Source: Marinilabilia rubra (GTDB lineage: Bacteria; Bacteroidota; Bacteroidia; Bacteroidales; Marinilabiliaceae). Taken from it: a DNA stretch of 64,000 nucleotides. The stretch spans positions 248,001 to 312,000 of the forward strand of contig NZ_QEWP01000003.1 in NCBI RefSeq assembly GCF_003121985.1. Reading direction: 5' to 3'. The notes below the pieces were generated by a model, which searched no databases, was not told where the DNA came from, and was given only the letters and a program-made list of their open reading frames with translations. Shown piece after piece: positions 57,452-64,000 of this stretch (position 1 is the stretch's first letter; each line of letters starts with the position of its first letter). Position numbers and translations under genes: made by a program.

Positions 57452-57544
57452 GATTCTTAGCATATTGATATTCTGTACGTTAACAAATAATCATTTTTTT
57501 AGTACAAATAATTAATTTGCAGAGTATTAAAATTAAACATACAT

Positions 57545-57576
57545 AAAAAAAGCGGTGAAAAACACCGCTTTTTTTT
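57545..57576. terminator. bidirectional terminator
   Basis: AAAAAAAGCGGTG-AAAAA-CACCGCTTTTTTT: a 6-bp GC stem extended by A/T runs on both sides, between the convergent barrel-protein and thioredoxin-like genes. Confidence 0.85.
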
Positions 57577-57631
57577 ATGGCACAATTTTCCATAATTTTA
57601 CTTAATCCATTCCCATTGCTCTATAAATAAG

Positions 57632-58222
57632 TCACTCAATCATATCATCCAACATTCTTTTTATTCTATCAGAATCCCATTTGGCAGCTCCGGTTTTTCT
57701 GATCATCAATCTGCCGGCAGGGCTTATGAGGTATGTAGCAGGGATGGTAGAAGTTTCAAAAATAGCAGGAACTCGACTTTTTAAAGAAAAGGAAGGGAGG
57801 GTATATTCGTTTTTCTGCATAAAATTATTTATTACATTCGATGACTCCCTGCTTATGAGAACGAAAGCCACTTCGTCCTTATACTCATCATACAAATCCT
57901 GAATGGAGGGCATCTCGGCAATACATGGTGGACACCACGTGGCCCAAAAATTCAAAAACACAGGCTTACCCTCAAAATCCCCCAAATCAACAACATCACC
58001 CCCCTTCTCCGGAACAATTTGCATCTCCCAGTCCTTCTTTTTAAGAAACACCACTTCATCGACTTCGGAAGGAGAAAAAAGCGTTTGACGTATCATAAAT
58101 GCAGAAAGTGGCTTTCTGGTTGAAGGAATAAGCATTCCTATCAACAGCAACACAAAAATAAAATCAAGAGCGATGGACCACCATCGCTTTTTTCTGCTAT
58201 ATCGCTCCCACAGTTTTTTCAT
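57632..58222 (-). CDS. TlpA-like thioredoxin-fold protein
   Basis: Membrane-anchored periplasmic thiol-disulfide protein of 196 aa. An N-terminal helix (about 15-34, SIALDFIFVLLLIGMLIP) anchors it, and the thioredoxin fold (about 65-190) has the redox motif Cys97-Pro-Pro-Cys100 in FWATWCPPCIAEMPS and the cis-Pro region STIPATYLI. This type reduces apocytochromes or other envelope proteins. The next upstream gene on the same strand is an unknown membrane protein 62 bases away, so an operon is possible. Confidence 0.9.
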   Translation of the reverse strand: MKKLWERYSRKKRWWSIALDFIFVLLLIGMLIPSTRKPLSAFMIRQTLFSPSEVDEVVFLKKKDWEMQIVPEKGGDVVDLGDFEGKPVFLNFWATWCPPCIAEMPSIQDLYDEYKDEVAFVLISRESSNVINNFMQKNEYTLPSFSLKSRVPAIFETSTIPATYLISPAGRLMIRKTGAAKWDSDRIKRMLDDMIE

Positions 58223-58284
58223 ATACTCAAATATTAGTTGTCAGTTGGCCTCATATAAAAAATATAAGCACTTTTCAGCAAACG

Positions 58285-58989
58285 CTATTTAAACAACAAA
58301 TTCACCCAACCAGGCAAAAGAAACTTTTTATAAATCTTTCCATCTGTAGTTTCAACCATTGCCCCTACCCGATTTGCTTTTCTAAGATCAGGAATTTTTT
58401 CATAAAACTGATCAAGATCCAGAACCAACCGATGCCCGGTTCCAGGAGTCAATGTTAATGGAAACATATCTTCCTGATTACTGCCTTTTAACCGAAAACG
58501 CCGCTCATTGCCCCAGCTTTTAAAAACCAGCTGAGGAGGCAGAAAGGTTAGTCCATCACGTGTATTATTCTCAATGGAAACTTTTACAAGGTTCTTTCCT
58601 GTAATCTTATCTTTACTTTTAAACACTTTAAGGTGGACTTTGCCGGGAAACCAGTTCTGCCAAAGGGCAATCATCCAAGGCTGTCTGGTGACCCAAACAA
58701 TACCGACACCAAGGCCCAAAAGCAGCAACATGATAAAAAAACTGCCGGGCCCCTCAGGTTGATTTGGCTGACGTTGGCGCATCAGCTCCTCAAAAGTTTT
58801 CAGCTTAGAGCTGTCTTTTTCCATCTGTGAGGGAGCCTCAGTTTGCTGCTCCACCGTTTTCTCACGCTCCGAATAACGAGCTTGCTGCTGGCAGTTGTTT
58901 ATTATAAATAAGAAAAACAAACCTGCGAGAACAAAGTTGCCGTACTTTCTCCAGAATCGTTTAAAGTCAAATTGATTCATTCCGTTCAT
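58285..58989 (-). CDS. membrane protein of unknown function
   Basis: I do not recognise a family. The 234-residue protein has two membrane helices (about 18-30 and 80-100, FFIMLLLLGLGVGIVWV), a charged Gln/Glu-rich linker between them and a C-terminal beta-rich domain (about 115-234) with KVHLKVFKSKDKITGKNLVKVSIENNTRDGLTF, which looks Ig-like. It precedes the TlpA-like gene on the same strand. The start could be at 58989 or three codons later. Confidence 0.6.
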   Translation of the reverse strand: MNGMNQFDFKRFWRKYGNFVLAGLFFLFIINNCQQQARYSEREKTVEQQTEAPSQMEKDSSKLKTFEELMRQRQPNQPEGPGSFFIMLLLLGLGVGIVWVTRQPWMIALWQNWFPGKVHLKVFKSKDKITGKNLVKVSIENNTRDGLTFLPPQLVFKSWGNERRFRLKGSNQEDMFPLTLTPGTGHRLVLDLDQFYEKIPDLRKANRVGAMVETTDGKIYKKFLLPGWVNLLFK

Positions 58990-59068
58990 TATCTTCTTTT
59001 CAGGATCACTTCATCGTCCCGTGACTTAAAATAAAAACATCACAGTACGAATATGAATTCAGGAAATT

Positions 59069-59449
59069 TTATTGGGGGAAAGGCTGAAGCCCTTTGTAGT
59101 TGATATAGTACTCACCATCAACTTCAGGCTGTGCCATCTCTTCATCATTATCGCCATTGGCATTGGCAATTCCCACGCTGGCAAAATAACATACAGCCTG
59201 ATGTTTATTGGCATGCATCCCCACTCTGGCTGCCACTCCCGGCTTTAAAACACCCATATCAGGAAAAGCTTCTGTACGAACAACGATAAAAAGCATCAGC
59301 CCATCTTTACGGGCAAGAATTTGCGGATCTACGTCCATCTCTCTGCGAACATTCAAAACCTCATACCCTTTATCAACCAAATCCTTGTAAACAACTTTTA
59401 TGCCTAAGAAGTGCAACTCTTCAGCATTCATAACCTTCTTCTGCCCCAT
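59069..59449 (-). CDS. small conserved protein of unknown function, 126 aa
   Basis: Soluble protein with alternating alpha/beta character. The stretch VNVRREMDVDPQILARKDGLMLFIVVRTEAFPD recalls the PD-(D/E)XK core (Asp-Pro then a hydrophobic strand with an acid), but the catalytic set is not complete enough to claim a nuclease. CYFASVGIANANGDNDEEM follows. Similar proteins in Bacteroidota are, as I recall, often mislabelled as a Na-translocating NADH dehydrogenase subunit; nothing here supports that. It diverges from the next gene, sharing a short promoter region. Confidence 0.6.
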   Translation of the reverse strand: MGQKKVMNAEELHFLGIKVVYKDLVDKGYEVLNVRREMDVDPQILARKDGLMLFIVVRTEAFPDMGVLKPGVAARVGMHANKHQAVCYFASVGIANANGDNDEEMAQPEVDGEYYINYKGLQPFPQ

Positions 59450-59470
59450 AATATTCTATTGTTTTTTTAT

Positions 59471-59478
59471 TATTTTTG
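59471..59478 (+). promoter_or_regulatory. promoter -7 element placed 4 bases before the ATG of the gene at 59483
   Basis: TATTTTTG matches TAnnTTTG. With the usual distance to the start site, transcription would begin at or next to the ATG, so the mRNA is probably leaderless. Confidence 0.55.
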
Positions 59479-59482
59479 CAGC

Positions 59483-59872
59483 ATGTGGATTTTACTTATT
59501 AGCATAGCAATTGCTTTGATTTTAGCACTGACTATCAGTGGTTTTTCAGTCCGAAAGACTGACCATACCCAGGAAATTCAGGCCCCTCCCGCCGATTGTT
59601 GTGGTGCCCATGAAGTCTGCGATAAGGAAAGCCTTATTGCACACACTCACGGTGATGTCATTTACTTCAACGATGAGGAACTGGATGTTTTCAAAGGCAA
59701 ACTGCCTGACCAGTACTCCCAACAAGAAACGAAACAATTCAGGGAAGTTTTAACCACTATGCATCCCCACGAGGTGAGCGATTGGCTTAGAAGCCTCATG
59801 GCAAGAGGCATCAAACTACCCCTGGATGTAAGAGAGGAAGCTCTCTCCATCATCAGAAAGCAAAGAGCATAA
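59483..59872 (+). CDS. conserved single-pass membrane protein with Cys-Cys motif, unknown function
   Basis: Start at 59483 (MWILLISIAIALIL) gives a 129-residue protein. An in-frame start at 59411 would reach back over the promoter and into the opposite gene. A membrane helix covers about residues 2-22, then a cysteine motif PADCCGAHEVCDKESL (about 36-51), then a helical C-terminal half (DEELDVFKGKLPDQYSQQE, then EVSDWLRSLMARGIKLPLDVREEALSII). This pattern is common in Bacteroidota with no known function. The three cysteines plus histidine could bind a metal. It converges with pyrH. Confidence 0.7.
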   Translation: MWILLISIAIALILALTISGFSVRKTDHTQEIQAPPADCCGAHEVCDKESLIAHTHGDVIYFNDEELDVFKGKLPDQYSQQETKQFREVLTTMHPHEVSDWLRSLMARGIKLPLDVREEALSIIRKQRA

Positions 59873-59915
59873 CCTCCCAAACTCCATCGCCAAGTACCCG
59901 AAGAACAAAAAATAT

Positions 59916-59949
59916 GCCGGCACGATATTATTTTGCCGGCTTTCTTTTT
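59916..59949. terminator. bidirectional terminator between the Cys-Cys protein gene and pyrH
   Basis: GCCGGCA (59916-59922) pairs with TGCCGGC (59934-59940). TTTCTTTTT follows on the right and an A-rich run lies on the left. Confidence 0.75.
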
Positions 59950-60652
59950 ACTTAACCAAAGTACCAATATTATCTCCACTCATCACCTTCAATAAATTAC
60001 CCTTTTCATCCATATTGAATACCATTACAGGCAAATTATTCTCTTTGCACATAGTGGTGGCGGTAAGATCCATCACTTTAAGCCCTTTGTTGTATATTTC
60101 ATCAAAGGTAATGGTGTCAAATTTTGTTGCAGAAGGATCCTTTTCCGGATCAGCAGTATAAACCCCATCAACACGGGTCCCTTTTAGCATTACATCTGCC
60201 TTTAATTCTATCCCCCTGAGTGCAGAAGCAGTATCAGTTGTAAAATAAGGGTTTCCGGTTCCTCCGGATACAATTACAACCTCCCCATTATTGAGCGCAT
60301 CAATAGCCTTAGGCTGTGCATAAAGCTCCCCCACCGGCTCCATACGAATAGCTGTCATCACTCTTGCACGAGTGCCCATACCATCCAGAGCAGAAGCCAA
60401 CGCAAGGCTGTTTATCACAGTTGCCAACATCCCCATCTGATCACCTTTGTAACGATCAAAACCGGCAGCAGCACCACTTAAGCCCCGAAAAATATTTCCA
60501 CCACCAATAACTATGGCCACCTGAACACCATTTTTAACAAGATCAGTAATCTGCTCAGCATAATCATTCAACCGACCGGAGTCAATGCCATGTCCCTGAG
60601 CGCCCATTAGCGACTCCCCGGACAGTTTTAAAAGAATTCGTTTGTATTGCAT
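59948..60652 (-). CDS. pyrH: uridylate (UMP) kinase
   Basis: Makes UDP from UMP for pyrimidine nucleotide synthesis; hexameric amino-acid-kinase fold. The 234-residue sequence has LKLSGESLMGAQGHGID at the N-terminus, VIGGGNIFRG, DQMGMLATVINSLAL and SGGTGNPYFTTDTAS (about 133-147), all diagnostic. It lies downstream of tsf in the rpsB-tsf-pyrH order but has its own promoter (60722-60729) after the tsf terminator. Confidence 0.97.
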   Translation of the reverse strand: MQYKRILLKLSGESLMGAQGHGIDSGRLNDYAEQITDLVKNGVQVAIVIGGGNIFRGLSGAAAGFDRYKGDQMGMLATVINSLALASALDGMGTRARVMTAIRMEPVGELYAQPKAIDALNNGEVVIVSGGTGNPYFTTDTASALRGIELKADVMLKGTRVDGVYTADPEKDPSATKFDTITFDEIYNKGLKVMDLTATTMCKENNLPVMVFNMDEKGNLLKVMSGDNIGTLVK

Positions 60653-60721
60653 AATTTGCCTTTAATAGTCCTGAAAAGGTTTGTTTTAAATTGATCAAAA
60701 GTTCTGTTTCTATCCGGAATG

Positions 60722-60729
60722 CAAAAATA
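60722..60729 (-). promoter_or_regulatory. pyrH promoter, -7 element TATTTTTG
   Basis: The minus-strand TATTTTTGCA lies 69 bases before the pyrH start and just after the tsf terminator, making pyrH independent of the ribosomal operon. Confidence 0.6.
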
Positions 60730-60792
60730 CAAAATTATTTTCCGTCACACTGGTTCGTTAGAATTTGACCTTCGGATATTCAGGATTAAGCA

Positions 60793-60823
60793 CCAAAAAA
60801 GCCCGGTCAATTTTTGACCGGGC
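60793..60823 (-). terminator. tsf terminator
   Basis: GCCCGGTCAA (60801-60810) and TTGACCGGGC (60814-60823) form a perfect 10-bp stem; on the minus strand it is followed by TTTTTTGGT. Confidence 0.88.
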
Positions 60824-60857
60824 CTGAATTTATTGCGAAAAATTATCTGCAAAAATA

Positions 60858-61682
60858 TTAGCTCAAAGAGTAACGACTGAAAGCAGTAACGGTTAACTCT
60901 TTGTCAGCTCCCTGCAGGTATTGCTTGATAGACACTTTGTTGTCTTTAACAAAAGCCTGCTCTAGCAGCGTGCTCTCTTTAAAGAATTTACCAAGGCGTC
61001 CCTGAGCAATTTTGTCAAGCATAGCTTCAGGTTTACCTTCGTTACGGGCCATATCTTTACCAATCTCCAACTCTTTCTCAATAACATCCTGAGGAACAGA
61101 GTCACGATCGATAGCCACAGGTGCCATAGCGGCAGCTTGCATGGCAACATCCTTAGCCATTTGATCATCGATATCGGCTTTGTTGAAACCAACGATGGTA
61201 GCCAGTTTGTTACCTGGGTGGATGTAAGCCACTACTTTTTCAGCTTCGATAACATCGAAAGAGGCCAACTCCAGCTTTTCACCAATCACACCAATCTGCT
61301 CGGTGATCACGTCTTTAACAGCAACGCCGTCAAGTTCAAGCTCATTAAGCTCTTCCAAACTTGTTGCGCCCTTCTGAAGACCAAGATCAAGGATCGACTG
61401 AGCCAAAGCAACAAAGCTTTCGTTTTTGGCAACAAAGTCAGTCTCGCAATTCAGAACCAACAAAGCACCTTTTTTGGCATCATCAGTAGCCTTCGAAAGC
61501 ACAGCACCTTCAGTAGCCTCACGATCAGCACGCTTGCTGGCAACAGCCATACCTTTTTTACGGATCTCTTCTACAGCTTTATCAAAGTCGCCGTCGGCTT
61601 CCTTAAGGGCTTTTTTACAGTCCATCATGCCGGCGCCGGTCATTTTTCTGAGTTTACTTACATCAGCAGCAGTAATAGCCAT
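60858..61682 (-). CDS. tsf: elongation factor Ts
   Basis: Guanine nucleotide exchange factor for EF-Tu. 274 aa: the N-terminal UBA-like domain (VSKLRKMTGAGMMDCKKALKEADGDFDKAVE, about 8-40), the signature LVLNCETDFVAKNESF near 75, then a single core repeat with HPGNKLATIVGFN. It follows rpsB by 67 bases and is terminated at 60793-60823. Confidence 0.97.
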   Translation of the reverse strand: MAITAADVSKLRKMTGAGMMDCKKALKEADGDFDKAVEEIRKKGMAVASKRADREATEGAVLSKATDDAKKGALLVLNCETDFVAKNESFVALAQSILDLGLQKGATSLEELNELELDGVAVKDVITEQIGVIGEKLELASFDVIEAEKVVAYIHPGNKLATIVGFNKADIDDQMAKDVAMQAAAMAPVAIDRDSVPQDVIEKELEIGKDMARNEGKPEAMLDKIAQGRLGKFFKESTLLEQAFVKDNKVSIKQYLQGADKELTVTAFSRYSLS

Positions 61683-61749
61683 GATATATAATTTAAAAGG
61701 TTATTAATAAGAGAAGATCTGCAATAAAGGCAGTCTTTCTCAAACAATA

Positions 61750-62598
61750 CTACTCTTCTTTTTTGGTGTTTTCTTCAGACGCCTTTTTTTCGTCTGCAGA
61801 AGAAGCTTCTGGCTGTTTTGCAGCAGTGTCTTCTTTGCGGGCACGAGTGCGGCGACCTTCAGTTTTTTTACCACCTTTTTTATCCCCCTGAGGCTCTTTG
61901 TCTTTTTCTGCTTTACGCTCAGCCAAACCTTCTTTGATTGACTGTGACATAATGTCAACGATCAACTCAATAGAGTTTGAAGCATCGTCATTGGCAGGAA
62001 TTACAAAGTCAACATTCCGGGGATCAGAATTGGTATCCACCATTGCAAAAACAGGGATATTCAACTTTTGGGCCTCTCTTACGGCGATGTGTTCTTTCAT
62101 CACATCAACCACGAACATAGCAGCAGGAAGACGATTTAGATCTTTGATACTACCCAAAGTTTTTTCAAGCTTGGCACGCTGACGGGTAATCTGCAACTTC
62201 TCACGTTTAGAGAGGCGATTCCAGGCATCGTCACCCATCAACTTGTCGATGGATCCCATTTTTTTCACGGCCTTGCGAACAGTAGGGAAGTTGGTAAGCA
62301 TACCACCCGACCAACGCTCGGTAACGTAAGGCATATTAATAGCGCCAACTTTATCAGCAATAATATCTTTTGCCTGCTTTTTGGTAGCAACGAAAAGAAT
62401 TTTGCGGCCCGATTTGGCGATTTGTTTCAAAGCATCCGCAGCTTCATCAATTTTAGCTGCAGTTTTGTGCAGGTCTATAATGTGAATACCGTTGCGCTCC
62501 ATAAACACGTAAGGAGCCATAGCGGGGTTCCACTTTCTTTTGAGGTGGCCGAAATGTACACCGGCCTCTAATAGTTGATCAAAATTAGTTCTGGGCAT
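61750..62598 (-). CDS. rpsB: 30S ribosomal protein S2
   Basis: Ribosomal protein needed for S1 binding. Residues 1-230 show the standard fold (QLLEAGVHFGHLKRKWNPAMAPYVF, FVATKKQAKDI, VDTNSDPRNVDFVIPANDDASNSIEL). The last 45 residues are a low-complexity extension rich in Lys, Glu and Ala (KGGKKTEGRRTRARKE...), longer than in the E. coli protein (241 aa) and frequent in Bacteroidota. It lies 100 bases after rpsI, likely in the same transcript. Confidence 0.97.
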   Translation of the reverse strand: MPRTNFDQLLEAGVHFGHLKRKWNPAMAPYVFMERNGIHIIDLHKTAAKIDEAADALKQIAKSGRKILFVATKKQAKDIIADKVGAINMPYVTERWSGGMLTNFPTVRKAVKKMGSIDKLMGDDAWNRLSKREKLQITRQRAKLEKTLGSIKDLNRLPAAMFVVDVMKEHIAVREAQKLNIPVFAMVDTNSDPRNVDFVIPANDDASNSIELIVDIMSQSIKEGLAERKAEKDKEPQGDKKGGKKTEGRRTRARKEDTAAKQPEASSADEKKASEENTKKEE

Positions 62599-62698
62599 TT
62601 TCTTTTTTTTTAACGTTTACATTCTGTGTAAAGCAACCATCAAGTAGTCCCTGATGCGGAATCTTAATAGTTTAGATACTAAACGTACCAGACGATTA

Positions 62699-63085
62699 TT
62701 AACGCTTGCTAAACTGGAATTGTTTTCTCGCTTTTGGTTGACCTGGTTTCTTACGTTCCACAACACGAGAGTCGCGGGTAAGAAATCCTTCGGCACGCAA
62801 AGCGGGTTTGTTTTCTTCATTGATTTTCACCAACGCTCTGGCGATCGCCAGGCGGGTGGCCTCGGCCTGACCTTTAATACCACCACCGGTAAGGGTCACT
62901 TTGATATCGTATTCTCCTGCAACACTCAAAGTATTCAATGGTTGCTTAACGATATACTGAAGTGTAGGGGTGGGAAAATAGGTGGCCAATTCTCTTTTGT
63001 TGACGGTAATCTGACCTTTACCCTCGCTAACATAGATACGGGCAATGGCCTCTTTCCTACGTCCAATTGCATTAATCACTTCCAT
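62699..63085 (-). CDS. rpsI: 30S ribosomal protein S9
   Basis: 128 aa with the family start VINAIGRRKEAIARIYVSEGKGQITVN, the GGGIKGQAEATRLAIARAL core and the C-terminal DSRVVERKKPGQPKARKQFQFSKR whose last residues contact P-site tRNA. It begins 5 bases after the rplM stop. Confidence 0.97.
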   Translation of the reverse strand: MEVINAIGRRKEAIARIYVSEGKGQITVNKRELATYFPTPTLQYIVKQPLNTLSVAGEYDIKVTLTGGGIKGQAEATRLAIARALVKINEENKPALRAEGFLTRDSRVVERKKPGQPKARKQFQFSKR

Positions 63086-63090
63086 ACTGC

Positions 63091-63546
63091 TTATTTAATG
63101 GTATTAATATCAATTACCTTTGGTTTCTGAGCTTCCTGGTTGTGCTCACTTCCTGCATATACATACAGGTTTTTGAACAGCTTATTTCCCAGCTTGTTTT
63201 TGGGCAACATACCTTTCACTGCATGCTGAACCAATTTTGCAGGATTTTTGGCAAACATTTCAGCAGGGGTAGTCTCACGCTGTCCTCCTGGGAATCCACT
63301 GTGCGAATAAAACACACGGTCGCTCCATTTCTTTCCGGTGAGCTTCACCTTGTCGGCATTGATAACAATGACATTATCGCCACAATCTAAATGGGGCGTA
63401 TAATTCGGTTTGTACTTTCCACGTAGCAATTTTGCCACGCGAGTACTCAAACGACCAATCACCATATCACTGGCATCTACCACAACCCACTCTTTGTTAA
63501 TAGTAGCTTGTGAGGCCGATTTTGTTTTGTAACTTAAAGTATCCAC
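63091..63546 (-). CDS. rplM: 50S ribosomal protein L13
   Basis: 151 aa with WVVVDASDMVIGRLSTRVAKLLRGKYKPNYTPHLDCGDNVIVINADK and the signature AVKGMLPKNKLGNKLFKNLYVYAGSEHNQEAQKP. It is the first gene of the minus-strand rplM-rpsI-rpsB-tsf run. A 155-base leader separates it from a TACTTTTG box and contains the palindrome ACACATGTGT (63597-63606). Confidence 0.97.
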   Translation of the reverse strand: MDTLSYKTKSASQATINKEWVVVDASDMVIGRLSTRVAKLLRGKYKPNYTPHLDCGDNVIVINADKVKLTGKKWSDRVFYSHSGFPGGQRETTPAEMFAKNPAKLVQHAVKGMLPKNKLGNKLFKNLYVYAGSEHNQEAQKPKVIDINTIK

Positions 63547-63701
63547 AGTCTTCCTCTTTTGAAAATTAGACCTACATTTAAAAAATAATCACACGACACA
63601 TGTGTATCCCTTGCTACCATTGACGTCGGGCAAACAGCAACAGCAACAAATCATCTGCGATACAACCACTTGTGTCGTTTAGCACGGATAATAATCGGCC
63701 G

Positions 63702-63709
63702 CAAAAGTA
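63702..63709 (-). promoter_or_regulatory. rplM operon promoter, -7 element TACTTTTG
   Basis: The minus-strand TACTTTTG matches TAnnTTTG, about 155 bases before the rplM start. A leader of that length could hold a ribosomal-protein binding structure. Confidence 0.6.
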
Positions 63710-63773
63710 CGGCTATTTTTATTAAATACCAATCTTTTACAAAGAAAATTCAGAAGTCCTAAACAGTAAAAAA

Positions 63774-63799
63774 CTAAACGCTGAGACGCAATGGCGAAG
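63774..63799. repeat. CTAAACGCTGAGACGC intergenic repeat unit
   Basis: CTAAACGCTGAGACGCAATG followed by GCGAAG, related to units at 5146-5173 and 20124-20141. The region 63710-63983 otherwise shows no gene. Confidence 0.5.
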
Positions 63800-63983
63800 A
63801 GGGAAGACAAATAACAGAGAGTAGAGGATAGAAGTTAGATTCCGGAGGTTCGCCGTTCCTCCCTCAACCCCTGATTATCTTGGCTCACGGTCAACCCTGA
63901 ATTGGAAGCCGGAAACAGCTTAACATCCATTTCTTAAAACCGCCACTTTTGTACATATTTGTAAGTTCGAAACTTAACTAAAA

Positions 63984-64000
63984 ATGAATAGCCACGAAAA
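63984..64000 (+). CDS. possible gene start at the window edge
   Basis: ATGAATAGCCACGAAAA runs off the window; a CATATTTG box 28 bases upstream is one base off the TAnnTTTG consensus. Only five residues are visible, so the product cannot be named. Confidence 0.35.

Noticed and set aside
59069-59449. Calling the 126-residue protein an NADH dehydrogenase subunit or a nuclease
   Set aside because: No cofactor motif supports the first, and the acidic residues do not make a complete PD-(D/E)XK site.

Overview
The window is a chromosomal piece of a Bacteroidota member, probably a free-living Bacteroidales/Marinilabiliales-type glycan degrader (inference). The evidence is the gene families (DUF2723 GT-C proteins, a NagB fused to a PIG-L domain, a TonB with a long acidic linker, sulfatase/GH29/GH95/GH109 enzymes) and promoters of the TAnnTTTG (-7) type, several with an upstream TTTG about 19-21 nt away, in front of the tRNA and housekeeping genes.

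Region 1 (1-22968, all plus strand) is a glycan-degradation locus. In order it holds a GH29 alpha-L-fucosidase cut by the window edge, a sulfatase, a GH27 alpha-galactosidase, an SGNH esterase, a divergent GH2 enzyme, a remnant that looks like the end of a sialidase, a second sulfatase, a GH109 enzyme (alpha-N-acetylgalactosaminidase family), a LacZ-type GH2 beta-galactosidase, a third sulfatase, a GH95 alpha-L-fucosidase and a GH20 beta-hexosaminidase. All complete enzymes have signal peptides, several of them lipoprotein-type. The combined activities fit sequential trimming of a sulfated, fucosylated, blood-group-like (mucin-type) glycan. No SusC/SusD pair and no sulfatase-maturing enzyme lies in the window. 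The long gaps between these genes carry several kinds of inverted and dispersed repeats.

Region 2 (23092-27568, minus strand) is a small operon nagB/PIG-L - sugar MFS transporter - LacI regulator. It would take up and catabolise the GlcNAc released by region 1. Its promoter is overlapped by an ACACA-N4-TGTGT dyad that recurs twice about 80 bp upstream, a good operator candidate for the LacI protein.

Region 3 (27772-44861) is mostly housekeeping: two identical tRNA-Glu genes bracketing rpsT, radC, two tandem FemAB/GNAT-like proteins, upp, folK, sppA, lpxK, purine nucleoside phosphorylase, hflX, tonB, tRNA-Ala, a YbhN-type membrane protein, an orphan molybdate-type binding lipoprotein and a large hybrid histidine kinase.

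Region 4 (45356-56513, minus strand) carries a DUF6427 membrane protein, purD, a polysaccharide deacetylase, and two large DUF2723 GT-C membrane proteins flanking a conserved cysteine-rich protein of unknown function.

Region 5 (56606-64000) has tRNA-Gln, a small beta-barrel protein, a TlpA-like thioredoxin, three conserved unknown proteins, and the pyrH, tsf, rpsB, rpsI, rplM set on the minus strand. A plus-strand gene may begin at the right edge.
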